A DNA stretch of 64,000 nucleotides from Chthonobacter albigriseus (lineage in GTDB: Bacteria; Pseudomonadota; Alphaproteobacteria; Rhizobiales; Pleomorphomonadaceae): the NCBI RefSeq assembly GCF_013839445.1, contig NZ_JACDIT010000001.1, positions 698,126 to 762,125 on the forward strand, given 5' to 3'. Position 1 is the first letter of the stretch. Every line of letters starts with the position of its first letter. The notes beneath the pieces are model-generated. The model was not told where the DNA came from, did not search any database, and saw only the letters and a list, made by a program, of their open reading frames with translations. The position numbers and the translations under genes are program-made. This document shows positions 36,785 to 45,753 of the stretch, piece after piece.

Positions 36785-38245
36785 TCACGCTACGCGCAGG
36801 TAGCCCATCATGCCCGTCTCCTGGTGTTCGATGAGGTGGCAGTGGATCATCCAGTCGCCCGGATTGTCGGCGACGAAGGCCACCTCCAGCCGTTCCTTCG
36901 GAAGCAGCAGCACCGTATCGGCGTGGTGCACCGGCAGGTCCCGCTTGTTGGACCGGAGCACCTTGAAGGTCAGGCCATGCAGGTGCATCGGGTGGATCTG
37001 ACGGGTGGTGTTGGCGATCTCGATCACGTAGCTCCCACCCTTTCGCAGCACCATCAGCGGCGGCGGCAGGCGGCGGTGTCCGTCTGCGGGCCACGCCGCC
37101 TTGTTGAGCGCCCAGAAGGTGCGGTCCGACAGGCAGAGATCGTCGATGCCGCCCGCCGGGCCTTCCAGGGCCGCGGACACGGCATCGGCCGTGGCGGTGG
37201 TCGACAGCGTCAGGGGCAACCGTTCGGCGCGGCCGAGATCCGGCTCGGCGATGCGGGCGGCGCGCAGCGGCGCCGGATCGAACGCGCCGGTGCGCCGCGG
37301 CGGTCCGGCGGTGGAGATCGCGGCAAGCAGGAAAGGCTTGGCCGGACGGTAGTCGACGAGGCGGGCCGTACCGCCCTCCGGCGGGGTGCGAAGCACGATG
37401 TCGGCGCGCATGGCCGGTCCCATGGTCCAGGCCTTCAACGGAAACGGCGGCACCGCAATACCGTCGATCGCCACCACCGCGGCCTCCGCCCCTTCGACGC
37501 CGAGGCTGAGAAGGCGTGATGCATCCACGTTGAGGACGCGAATGCGGACGTCCGCGGAGGCCGGAAGGCGGAAGGACGCGGCCGGCGCGCCGTTGGCGCT
37601 GCGGATCGGCCCGAAGCTGCCGGCGCGGCTCGCCCCTTCATCCGTCATGAACGGCAGGAAACCGGCGTCGCCCACGCGCCAATCGCGCAGGACGAGCACT
37701 TCCTCCGCATCGTAGGGCTCGGTCTCGTCGCCCTCCACGATCAGGATCCCGGCGAGACCCCGGCCGAGCTGCTCGACGGTGTTGCAGTGGGTGTGGAAGA
37801 AGAAGGTGCCGGTGTCGGGCGGCGTGAAGGCGTAGTCGAAGGCCTCACCCGGCTCGATCGGGTCCTGCGTCAGCCAGGCGACGCCATCCTGGTCGTTGGG
37901 CAGGCGGATCCCGTGCCAATGGATGGAGATGTGCTCGCCCGCCCGCGGCAGACGGTTCTCGACCCGGGCGACGAGCCTGTCTCCGAGCCGAAGTCGCACC
38001 ACCGGGGGAAGCGCCGCGTCGGTGAAGGTCCAGAGCGGGAGGCGTCTCCCGGCGAAGCAAGGCAGCGAAAGCTGACGCTCGGCAGCGATGAGGTCCAGAC
38101 GAACGGTCTCACCCGAAACCGGGGCGATCACCGGGCCGAGCGGTCGGCTATAGGCCGGCTCCGGGCGCATCGGCACTGTCCCGGCGGCGAGGGCCGCGGA
38201 ACCGGCCGCCAGGGTTCGCAACAGCGATCGACGCGTCACCTGCAT
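36785..38245 (-). CDS. Periplasmic multicopper oxidase (Tat-exported)
   Basis: A 486-residue three-domain laccase-like oxidase. The N-terminus VTRRSLLRTLAAGSAALAAG is a twin-arginine signal. All four copper motifs are present: SIHWHGIRLP, FFFHTHCN, HPMHLHGL and HCHLIEHQETGM, with the type 1 Cys, His and axial Met. It oxidises Cu(I), other metals or phenols using O2. The ATG at 38245 has AGGAGG 10 bases before; a GTG at 38254 touches the same site. It is divergent from a metal-transport ATPase, suggesting a metal-tolerance role. Confidence 0.92.
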   Translation of the reverse strand: MQVTRRSLLRTLAAGSAALAAGTVPMRPEPAYSRPLGPVIAPVSGETVRLDLIAAERQLSLPCFAGRRLPLWTFTDAALPPVVRLRLGDRLVARVENRLPRAGEHISIHWHGIRLPNDQDGVAWLTQDPIEPGEAFDYAFTPPDTGTFFFHTHCNTVEQLGRGLAGILIVEGDETEPYDAEEVLVLRDWRVGDAGFLPFMTDEGASRAGSFGPIRSANGAPAASFRLPASADVRIRVLNVDASRLLSLGVEGAEAAVVAIDGIAVPPFPLKAWTMGPAMRADIVLRTPPEGGTARLVDYRPAKPFLLAAISTAGPPRRTGAFDPAPLRAARIAEPDLGRAERLPLTLSTTATADAVSAALEGPAGGIDDLCLSDRTFWALNKAAWPADGHRRLPPPLMVLRKGGSYVIEIANTTRQIHPMHLHGLTFKVLRSNKRDLPVHHADTVLLLPKERLEVAFVADNPGDWMIHCHLIEHQETGMMGYLRVA

Positions 38246-38406
38246 GCCCGTCACTCCTCCTGGGCGTCATCGGACAGAGCCGAGGTTGTGTCAATCTAAA
38301 CCTGAGTGGTGCGGTTATCTTTGCGGAATGTCATGGCGGTCGACGGCCGGCCGGGCGATACCCTGACAAGGGAGCGGCCGCGGAGGCTCCCGCGAAGGGA
38401 TTGCCC

Positions 38407-40269
38407 ATGCAGCCTCAGCCCCAACCGGCGACCACGGCGAAGCGGGCCGGCATCGACGGCCGGGCGCTCCTGATCGGCGCCGTGGCGCTGTCGATCGTGG
38501 GCGGGCTGGTGGCCTGGAGCCTCGGCGCGGACAGAGTGGCGCAGGTGATCTGGACGGCCGGCACCGTCCCGGTCCTCATCGGCCTCCTCGTCGAGATCGT
38601 GCAGTCGCTTCGCCGCGGCGATGTCGGGCTCGACATCGTCGCCGCCCTGTCCATGTCCGGCGCCCTGCTGCTCGGCGAGTCGCTGGCCGCGGTGATCGTT
38701 GCGTTGATGTACGCCGGCGGCGCCTTCCTTGAGGACTATGCCCAGCGGCGCGCGCAGCACGCGATGACCGCCCTCCTGGAACGCGCGCCGCGGTTCGGCT
38801 GGCGGCACGAGGCGGACGGCATCCGGCGGGTGCCGGTGGACGACATCCGCCCGGGCGACCGGCTGATCATCCGCCAGGGCGACATCGTGCCGGCGGACGG
38901 CGCCGCGGCGGACGACGCCCTACTCGACGAGTCCGCCCTCACCGGCGAGGCGATGCCGGTCCGGCATCGGCCCGGCGACGCCGTCCTTTCCGGTTCGACC
39001 AACATCGGCGAGGCGTTCGACCTGGTGGCTGAGCGGGCGGCGGGCGAAAGCACCTATGCCGGGATCGTGCGGATGGTGGCCGCGGCCCAGGCCGCGAAGG
39101 CCCCGATGGTGCGGCTGGCGGACCGTTTCTCGCTGGTCTTCCTGCTCGTCACCGCGGCGATCGCCACCGCCGCCTATCTGGCGAGCGGCGACCCCGTCCG
39201 GGCGCTGGCGGTGTTCGTCGTGGCGACGCCCTGCCCTCTCATCCTGGCGGTGCCGATCGCGCTCATCGCAGGCGTCGACCGCGCCGCCCGACACGGCGTG
39301 CTGGTGAAGGGCGGCGGCGTCATCGAGGCACTGTCGCGGGTCGACCGGCTGGTGCTCGACAAGACGGGCACGCTGACGCATGGGCGGGCGGACGTCGCCC
39401 GGAGCGTGGTGCGCGAGGATCTGGACGCCCTGGCGATGCTGCGGCTCGCCGCTTCGCTGGAACAGGCGTCCAACCATCCGGTCGCCGAAGCGATCGTCGC
39501 GGCCGCCCGGGCCGCGGGCCTGACGCTCGGCACACCGACCGCCGTGCGGGAGCGGGCCGGCGAGGGCCTTGAAGGTCTGGTCGACGGACGGAGGGTGGCC
39601 GTCGGCAGCGTCGGTTTCGTGCGAGGCGTGACCGGCGCGCCGGCGCTCGACCTCGGCCTGGAGGACGGCGGCGCCCTCACCGCGGCCGTCGCCGTGGACG
39701 GCCGGCCGGCGGCGACCTTCGTGCTCGCCGACCGGCTGCGGGACGACGTCGTGGCGGCGATCGCGGGGCTGCGCGCCGCCGGCATCCGGCGGATCGTGCT
39801 CGCCACCGGCGACCGGTCCTCCGTCGCAGGGCCGATCGGGGTGGCGCTGGCGCTCGACGCGGTTCATGCCGACCTCAGCCCGGCGGAGAAGGTGGCGATC
39901 GTCGTCCGCGAGGGCGAGGGCGCGGTGGTGATGATGGTCGGCGACGGTACCAACGACGCACCAGCGCTGGCGGCGGCGGACGTCGGAGTCGCGATGGGCG
40001 GACGCGGGACGGCCGCCTCGTCGGAAGCGGCCGACATGATCCTCCTTACCGATCAGATCGGCCGCATTCCGGATGCGATCTCGATCGCCCGGCAGGCCCG
40101 TGCCATCGCGCTGCAGAGCGTCTATGCCGGCATCGGCCTCTCGATTGCGGGCATGATCGCGGCGGCGTTCGGCCTGTTGACGCCGGTCCAGGGCGCGCTG
40201 CTCCAGGAGGTGATCGACGTCGCGGTGATTCTCAACGCGCTCCGGGCGGTGCGGATCGAGCCCCGGTGA
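38407..40269 (+). CDS. P1B-type heavy-metal-transporting ATPase with TPCP motif
   Basis: A 620-residue P-type ATPase. It has membrane helices before the actuator (about 20-100), actuator loop LDESALTGEAMPV, membrane metal site TPCPLILAVP (C276), phosphorylation site D318 in LDKTGTLTHG, hinge MMVGDGTNDAPAL, and C-terminal helices ending QEVIDVAVILNALR. There is no N-terminal metal-binding domain. TPCP instead of CPC is seen in less-studied P1B subgroups (P1B-5-like, linked to Ni/Fe/Co), but the hemerythrin tail of those is missing, so the metal is uncertain. The ATG at 38407 follows GAAGGGA; a TTG two codons earlier is less likely. Confidence 0.9.
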   Translation: MQPQPQPATTAKRAGIDGRALLIGAVALSIVGGLVAWSLGADRVAQVIWTAGTVPVLIGLLVEIVQSLRRGDVGLDIVAALSMSGALLLGESLAAVIVALMYAGGAFLEDYAQRRAQHAMTALLERAPRFGWRHEADGIRRVPVDDIRPGDRLIIRQGDIVPADGAAADDALLDESALTGEAMPVRHRPGDAVLSGSTNIGEAFDLVAERAAGESTYAGIVRMVAAAQAAKAPMVRLADRFSLVFLLVTAAIATAAYLASGDPVRALAVFVVATPCPLILAVPIALIAGVDRAARHGVLVKGGGVIEALSRVDRLVLDKTGTLTHGRADVARSVVREDLDALAMLRLAASLEQASNHPVAEAIVAAARAAGLTLGTPTAVRERAGEGLEGLVDGRRVAVGSVGFVRGVTGAPALDLGLEDGGALTAAVAVDGRPAATFVLADRLRDDVVAAIAGLRAAGIRRIVLATGDRSSVAGPIGVALALDAVHADLSPAEKVAIVVREGEGAVVMMVGDGTNDAPALAAADVGVAMGGRGTAASSEAADMILLTDQIGRIPDAISIARQARAIALQSVYAGIGLSIAGMIAAAFGLLTPVQGALLQEVIDVAVILNALRAVRIEPR

Positions 40270-40341
40270 GGCGATGGACGGAGGATCCGGGGACGCGGTA
40301 GACATGCCGATCCCGGCATCTCATGAAACGAGGCGGAGCGG

Positions 40342-41385
40342 ATGCGGACGACGCGGGCGATCAAGGTCATCGGATGCCACGCGGAGGGCGAGATCGGCGA
40401 CGTGATCGTCGGAGGCGTGCTGCCGCCGGCCGGCGACAGCGTGTTCCAGATGATGCGCACGTTCGAGCGCGAGCACGATGCCATCCGCCGCTTCCTGATC
40501 TGCGAGCCGCGCGGCAGCGTCGCCCGGCACGTCAACCTGATCGTCCCGGCCAAGCGGCCGGACTGCGTCGCCGGTGCGATCATCATGGAGCCGACGGAGT
40601 ATCCGCCGATGTCCGGCTCCAACACGATCTGCGTCACCACTGTACTCCTGGAAACCGGCATGGTGCCGATGACCGAACCGGAGACGCGGCTGCGGCTCGA
40701 CATGCCCGGCGGCCCGGTCGACGTGGTCGCGGAGTGCCGGAACGGGAAGTGCGTGTCGGTCACGCTCACCAGCGTGCCGGCCTTCGTCGACCGGCTCGAC
40801 GCCCCCCTTGAGGTCGCCGGCCACGGCACGATCCCGGTCGACGTCGCCTACGGCGGCATGTTCTACGCGCTGGTCGACGCGACCCGGCTCGGCTTCGCGA
40901 TCGCTCCGGACGAGGCGCGGGATCTGGCGGTGCTCGGCGAGCAGATCCGCGAGGCGGCGCGCGCCCAGTTCGACGTGGTCCACCCGGAGAACCCGGACAT
41001 CCGCGGCGTCTCGATCGTCCAGTTCAACACGCCCTTCCAGGGGGCCGGGACCGCGGCGCGCAACACCTGCATCGTCTCGCCCGGCCGCTCCGATCGGAGC
41101 CCGACCGGGACCGGGCTTTCCGCGCGTCTCGCTGTGCTCCACGCCCGCGGGCAGCTCAAGGTCGGCGAGAGTTTCGCGCATACCTCGATCATCGGCTCGC
41201 GGTTCGACGGCCGGATCGCCGCCGAGACGACCTGCGGCGGCCGGCCGGCGATCGTGCCGGAGATCCGCGGCCGCGGCTTCATCACCGGCGAGATGACCTA
41301 CATGCTCGATCCGGACGACCCGTTCCCGGAGGGCTACGTCGTGTCCGACACGTGGGGCACGTCGACGCTCACCCACCAGCGCTGA
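40342..41385 (+). CDS. Proline racemase-family enzyme, probably trans-3-hydroxy-L-proline dehydratase-like
   Basis: A 347-residue member of the proline racemase/hydroxyproline epimerase family. The two catalytic cysteines of racemases are replaced: the first site reads MSGSN with S91, the second DRSPTGTG with T255. Loss of the second cysteine to threonine is the mark of trans-3-hydroxyproline dehydratases, so dehydration rather than epimerisation is likely. The rest is intact (HAEGEIGDVIVGG, NTICVTTVLLETGM, GRGFITGEM). No other proline or hydroxyproline genes are adjacent. It is 12 bases before the beta-CASP gene. Confidence 0.88.
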   Translation: MRTTRAIKVIGCHAEGEIGDVIVGGVLPPAGDSVFQMMRTFEREHDAIRRFLICEPRGSVARHVNLIVPAKRPDCVAGAIIMEPTEYPPMSGSNTICVTTVLLETGMVPMTEPETRLRLDMPGGPVDVVAECRNGKCVSVTLTSVPAFVDRLDAPLEVAGHGTIPVDVAYGGMFYALVDATRLGFAIAPDEARDLAVLGEQIREAARAQFDVVHPENPDIRGVSIVQFNTPFQGAGTAARNTCIVSPGRSDRSPTGTGLSARLAVLHARGQLKVGESFAHTSIIGSRFDGRIAAETTCGGRPAIVPEIRGRGFITGEMTYMLDPDDPFPEGYVVSDTWGTSTLTHQR

Positions 41386-41397
41386 AGGCTCAGACCG

Positions 41398-43002
41398 ATG
41401 CCGAGACCCAAGGGTGCGCCCATCCTGATCTTCCACGGTGCCGCCGGAACCGTCACCGGGTCGTGCTTCGAGCTCGACACCGGTCAGGCGCGGGTGCTCG
41501 TCGACTGCGGCCTGTTCCAGGGCTCCAAGACCGAACGGGAACTCAACTACCGGCCGTTCCCGTTCGACGCCCGCGCGATCGACGCGGTGATCCTCACCCA
41601 TGCGCACATCGACCACGCCGGGCTGATCCCCAAGCTGGTCAACGACGGCTACACCGGGCCGGTCTACGCCACCGCGCCGACCGCAGACCTCTGCGGCGTG
41701 ATGCTGCCGGACTCCGGCCACATCCAGGAGGTGGAGGTCGAGCAGCTGAACCGCCGCAACCGCCGCCGCGGCCGGGGCGAGGTGACGCCGATCTACACCG
41801 CCGACGATGCGACCGTGGCGCTCACCCAGTTCCGCGGCGTGGCCTACGAAACCTGGACGCCGGTCGCGGAAGGCATCCGGGCCCGCTTCTGGAACGCCGG
41901 CCACCTGCTCGGCTCCGCCTCGGTGGAGGTGGAGGCGGTGGGGCCTGACGGCGAGACGGTGCGGCTGCTGTTTTCCGGCGACATCGGCCCCACGTTCAAG
42001 CTGCTGCAGCACGACCCGAAAGCGCCCACCGACGTCGACCACGTCATCTGCGAGGCTACCTATGGCGACACCGACCGGGAAGGCGCGACGCCGGAGAAGC
42101 GGCGGCGGATGCTCTGCGACGTGGTGAAGGCCGCGATGAACCCGGCCGGCGCACTGCTGATCCCGTCTTTCGCGGTCGAACGCACGCAGGAGCTCATGGT
42201 CGACCTCCACCTCCTGATGGAGGCGGGCGACCTGCCCCGCATCCCGGTGGTGATCGATTCCCCGCTGGCGACACGCGCGAGCAAGATCTTCGCCCAGCAC
42301 GCCGGCGAGCTGGAGGAGGGCGCGGTGCTGAAGCGGGCACTGGCGGCCCGCACCGTCCGCTTCACGGAAACCGTGGAGCAGAGCAAAGCGCTCGACCTGA
42401 TGCGTGAGTTCCACATCGTGATCGCGGCGAGCGGCATGTGCGAGGCCGGCCGGATCCGACACCGGCTGAAGAACTGGCTGTGGCGCGACGAGGCGACCGT
42501 GCTGCTGGTCGGCTTCCAGGCCGAAGGCACGCTCGGGCGCATCCTGCAGGACGGTGCGAGCGCCGTCCGGATCCAGGGCGACGAGGTGAAGGTGCGCGCC
42601 ACGATCCGCTCGATCGACCTCTACTCCGGGCATGCCGACGGACCGGAGCTGGAGGCCTGGATCGAAGGGCGCCAGCCGATCCACGGCAGCCTCTTCCTGG
42701 TGCACGGCGAAGGGCCCGCGGTCGCGGCGCTCAAGGACAGGGTCGCGGGCAAGCTCGGCCGTGCGGCCGTCGTCGCGCCGGCGCTCGACCAGGCTTTCAG
42801 CGTTCCCAAGGGACGCGCGGCGGTCGCTCTCGACGAAGGCCGGGCGCGACGCCTGGAGCCGGCGGTTCCAGGCCATCGCGACTGGCACAACGACCAGTCG
42901 GAGCTGGTGCTCGACATTGCCAGGGCCATGGAGGAAGCCGCCGACGACCGGGCGCGCGGCGTCATCCTGCGCCGGCTCAAGCGGGCGCTCGCCGAGGGCT
43001 GA
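41398..43002 (+). CDS. Metallo-beta-lactamase/beta-CASP RNase-like protein
   Basis: A 534-residue protein of the CPSF/YSH1-like group. The MBL domain has LTHAHIDHAGLIPKL (zinc motif), AGHLLGSASVEV and FSGDIG. The beta-CASP domain has CEATYGDT, IPSFAVERTQEL, VIDSPLATRA and ASGMCEAGRIRHRLKNWL. The C-terminal RMMBL part has LYSGHADGPELEAWI. Such enzymes cut RNA; the bacterial target is unknown. The last 80 residues are an extra helical tail. Confidence 0.9.
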   Translation: MPRPKGAPILIFHGAAGTVTGSCFELDTGQARVLVDCGLFQGSKTERELNYRPFPFDARAIDAVILTHAHIDHAGLIPKLVNDGYTGPVYATAPTADLCGVMLPDSGHIQEVEVEQLNRRNRRRGRGEVTPIYTADDATVALTQFRGVAYETWTPVAEGIRARFWNAGHLLGSASVEVEAVGPDGETVRLLFSGDIGPTFKLLQHDPKAPTDVDHVICEATYGDTDREGATPEKRRRMLCDVVKAAMNPAGALLIPSFAVERTQELMVDLHLLMEAGDLPRIPVVIDSPLATRASKIFAQHAGELEEGAVLKRALAARTVRFTETVEQSKALDLMREFHIVIAASGMCEAGRIRHRLKNWLWRDEATVLLVGFQAEGTLGRILQDGASAVRIQGDEVKVRATIRSIDLYSGHADGPELEAWIEGRQPIHGSLFLVHGEGPAVAALKDRVAGKLGRAAVVAPALDQAFSVPKGRAAVALDEGRARRLEPAVPGHRDWHNDQSELVLDIARAMEEAADDRARGVILRRLKRALAEG

Positions 43003-43005
43003 GCA

Positions 43006-43770
43006 TCAGCGCGGGTGGTGGACCAGCGGCGAGCGCGAGAGGATCGCCCAAATCTCCTCGGCCGTCTCGGCGAAGGCGAACAGGTCCAGGTCGCTTTCCC
43101 TGATCATGCCGTGGCGGACCAGCGCCTCGAAGTTGATGATGTCGGTCCAGTAGCTGCGGTCGAACAGCACGACGGGAATGGTCGGGGCCTTCCCGGTCTG
43201 GGAGAGCGTCAGCAGCTCGAACAGCTCGTCGAAGGTGCCGAAGCCACCGGGAAACACGATCAGCGCGCTCGCCCGCATCGCGAGGTGCATCTTGCGCATG
43301 GCGAAATAGTGGAAGCGGAAGGTCAGCTCCGGCGTCGAGTAGGCGTTGGGCTCCTGCTCGTGCGGCAGGGTGATGTTGAAGCCGATCGAAGGCGCGCCCG
43401 CGTCCGCCGCGCCGCGGTTGGCAGCTTCCATGATGCCCGGTCCACCCCCGGTGGCGATGACGTTGTCGCGCATCGGGCCGTCGTCGAGCAATGCGCCGCC
43501 GCGCTCGGAGGCGAGGCGTCCGAAGGCGCGGGCTTCGGCGTACCAGCGGGCCTGGTCGGCGGTTCCGGTCTCGCGCGCCCGGGCGCTGCCGAACACCACG
43601 ATGGTGGAGCGCACGCCCCAGGCGCGCAGCGCCTCCTCGGCCTTGGCGTATTCCATCAGGAAACGCACGCCGCGCATGGAGTCGCCGAGCACGAAGTCGG
43701 TGTCGAGCGCCGCCAGCCGGTAGGACCTGGACGCCATCTGCGGCGTGTTCGGCTTGTCCTGGTCGCCCAT
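43006..43770 (-). CDS. LOG-family Rossmann-fold protein (nucleoside monophosphate phosphoribohydrolase-like)
   Basis: A 254-residue protein of the TIGR00730/lysine decarboxylase-like family. It has VVFGSARA, VIATGGGPGIMEAANRGAADAGAPSIGFNI and the defining PGGFGTFDELFELLTLSQTGK. Members release the base from nucleoside monophosphates, as in cytokinin activation. The start at 43770 has GGGAG 7 bases before; an in-frame upstream extension lacks homology. Only 3 bases separate its stop from the beta-CASP stop. Confidence 0.9.
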   Translation of the reverse strand: MGDQDKPNTPQMASRSYRLAALDTDFVLGDSMRGVRFLMEYAKAEEALRAWGVRSTIVVFGSARARETGTADQARWYAEARAFGRLASERGGALLDDGPMRDNVIATGGGPGIMEAANRGAADAGAPSIGFNITLPHEQEPNAYSTPELTFRFHYFAMRKMHLAMRASALIVFPGGFGTFDELFELLTLSQTGKAPTIPVVLFDRSYWTDIINFEALVRHGMIRESDLDLFAFAETAEEIWAILSRSPLVHHPR

Positions 43771-43861
43771 CCCTTTGCTCCCGATTGCGCCCAGCGGCGC
43801 TTCGTGGTTTCGAGGCCGAGGGGCCGGCGATGCGCCGGCCGAATCAGCCGAGACGACGGTC

Positions 43862-44599
43862 ATGCTACACCCGGCCGAACGGGTTCTCCTGGAGGTCTGC
43901 GTCGAGGACGCGGACGGTCTCGAAGCAGCCATCGCGGGTGGCGCTGACCGGATCGAGCTTTGCTCGGCGCTTGCGCTCGGCGGCCTGACACCCTCCCCTG
44001 GCCTGATGCGGCTCGCCGCTTCCGCCCCGATTCCGGTGATGGCGATGATCCGCCCGCGGTCCGGCGACTTTCAGGTGGATGCGGCGACGCTCGACATCAT
44101 GAAGGGCGACATCGACGCCGCCCGAGAGGCGGGCCTTGCCGGCGTCGTGTTCGGGGCAAGTCTGGCGGACGGACGGCTCGACGCTGAGACCCTCGCCACT
44201 CTCGTTGCCCATGCCGAAGGCCTCGACCTGACGCTCCATCGCGCCTTCGACCTCGTGCCGGACCTCCGCGAAGCGCTCGAGGTGGCAATCGGCGTTGGGT
44301 TCGCTCGGGTGCTCACATCCGGCGGCGCATCCACCGCCCCTGAAGCCGGCGCGGTCCTGGCGAAGCTCGTCGAGCACGCCCGCGGGCGCATCGTCGTGAT
44401 GCCCGGCAGCGGGGTCCGCGCCGAGAATGCCGGTGCCCTGGTGCGAGCGACCGGGGCCGTCGAGGTGCATGCCTCATGCTCGGTCGCGGCCCCGGTCGAC
44501 GCGAGACTGCTCGGCTTCGGGTTCACTGCCCCATCGCAGAGACGCACCAGCCGCGCCGCCGTCGCCGCCCTGCGCGCCGCGCTCGACGGTTTGACCTAG
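43862..44599 (+). CDS. cutC: CutC family protein (copper homeostasis)
   Basis: A 245-residue TIM-barrel protein. LLEVCVEDADGLEAAIAGGADRIELCSALALGGLTPSPGLM, MIRPRSGDF, LTLHRAFDLVPD, VLTSGGASTAPEA and MPGSGVRAENA match CutC throughout. It is linked to copper handling, though the direct role in bacteria is disputed. Start at 43862 by homology. Its TAG stop overlaps the convergent yihY-type stop through CTAG (44596-44599). Confidence 0.93.
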   Translation: MLHPAERVLLEVCVEDADGLEAAIAGGADRIELCSALALGGLTPSPGLMRLAASAPIPVMAMIRPRSGDFQVDAATLDIMKGDIDAAREAGLAGVVFGASLADGRLDAETLATLVAHAEGLDLTLHRAFDLVPDLREALEVAIGVGFARVLTSGGASTAPEAGAVLAKLVEHARGRIVVMPGSGVRAENAGALVRATGAVEVHASCSVAAPVDARLLGFGFTAPSQRRTSRAAVAALRAALDGLT

Positions 44600-45753
44600 C
44601 GTACCTGCGGCTCGCCGATCGTGTCGGCCATGGTGGCGCCTCGTGCGCCGCGCGGCTTCTCCGGCCCGACGGTGGAGTCGCGTGCCGTCTGGTGCTCGAC
44701 CTCGGCGTTCAGCTCCGCGCCGACCAGGATCACGACGCAGGAGAGCCAGATCCAGGTCATGAAGGCGATCACCGCACCGAGCGAGCCGTAGGTGGCGTTG
44801 TAGTCGGCGAAGTTGGCGGCGTAGAAGGAGAAGCCGATGGAGACGGCGATGAACAGCACCGCGGCCAGAGCCGCGCCCCAGGTGATCCATCGCCATTTGG
44901 CGCGGCTGCGGCTCGGCCCGTAGCGGTAGAGCATGGCGATGGCTGCGGCGACCAGCAGGAACAGGGCCGGCCAACGGCCGATCTTGAACAGCAGTTCGGT
45001 CGTCGCGCCCAGACCGACGAAGTCGAGCGCGATCGGCAGCACGACCAGCGCGGTGATCGCCAAGATCAGGAACACGATCGATCCGAGCGTGAAGGCCAGA
45101 GAGAGCGCGTTGAGCGCGATGAAGCTCCGCTTCTCGTCCTCGTCGTAGGCGACGTTCAGCGCGTCGAACACCGCCTTCATGCCGGCATTCGCGCTCCAGA
45201 GCGCCAGCACGAGGCTGACGATGAAGCCGAAGCCCAGCGCCTGCTCGTCGTTGGAGGCGAGCCGCTGCATCTGGTCGCCGAGAATATCGAGCGCCGAGGC
45301 GGGCAGCACGCCCGCCATGGCGGCGAGATGCTCCTGAACGGTGGATGGATCGGCCACGAGTCCATAGAGCGACACGAAGGCGCCGATGAAGGGGAAGATG
45401 GCGAGCAGCGCGTAGAAGGTCACGCCCGCGCCCACCGCCAGCACGCGGTCCGAGCCGATCTCCTGCCAGGTCCGCCAGAGCACGTCCTTCCAGCCCTTGG
45501 CCGGGATTTCTGACGGGCGCTCCGCGGCGCGGCCGCGGCCGGCGTCGGCGATCGCCACTTCCGGCCTCGGCTCGTCAAGAACACCGGCCGGCGACGCGCG
45601 ACGGGCCTGGTTTTCGGTGCGACGCCCGTCCGTGAAACGATAGACCAGCGCGAAGGTCGCAGCGGCAGCGGCAAGCTCCACCCAGCGCGGTCGCTGGGCT
45701 GCCGCCCGTCCAAGGTTCCGGCCATCGTTCATCGGGTCCGCAGCAAAGCTCAT
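44596..45753 (-). CDS. YihY/BrkB-family membrane protein
   Basis: A 385-residue inner-membrane protein with a hydrophilic N-terminus (about 1-85) followed by six or so helices. Family segments include WQEIGSDRVLAVGAGVTFYALLAIFPFIGAFVSLYGLVADP, SANAGMKAVFDALNVAYDEDEKRSF, YRYGPSRSRAKWRWITWGAALAAVLFI and YGSLGAVIAFMTWIWLSCVVILVGAELNAEVEHQTARDSTVG. Once called RNase BN, now of unknown function. The ATG at 45753 overlaps the upstream stop by one base. Confidence 0.92.
   Translation of the reverse strand: MSFAADPMNDGRNLGRAAAQRPRWVELAAAAATFALVYRFTDGRRTENQARRASPAGVLDEPRPEVAIADAGRGRAAERPSEIPAKGWKDVLWRTWQEIGSDRVLAVGAGVTFYALLAIFPFIGAFVSLYGLVADPSTVQEHLAAMAGVLPASALDILGDQMQRLASNDEQALGFGFIVSLVLALWSANAGMKAVFDALNVAYDEDEKRSFIALNALSLAFTLGSIVFLILAITALVVLPIALDFVGLGATTELLFKIGRWPALFLLVAAAIAMLYRYGPSRSRAKWRWITWGAALAAVLFIAVSIGFSFYAANFADYNATYGSLGAVIAFMTWIWLSCVVILVGAELNAEVEHQTARDSTVGPEKPRGARGATMADTIGEPQVR

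Noticed and set aside
40321-42888. An 855-codon minus-strand open frame opposite the racemase-family and beta-CASP genes
   Set aside because: Same GC mirror effect; low-complexity Asp/His/Arg/Val composition without family motifs.
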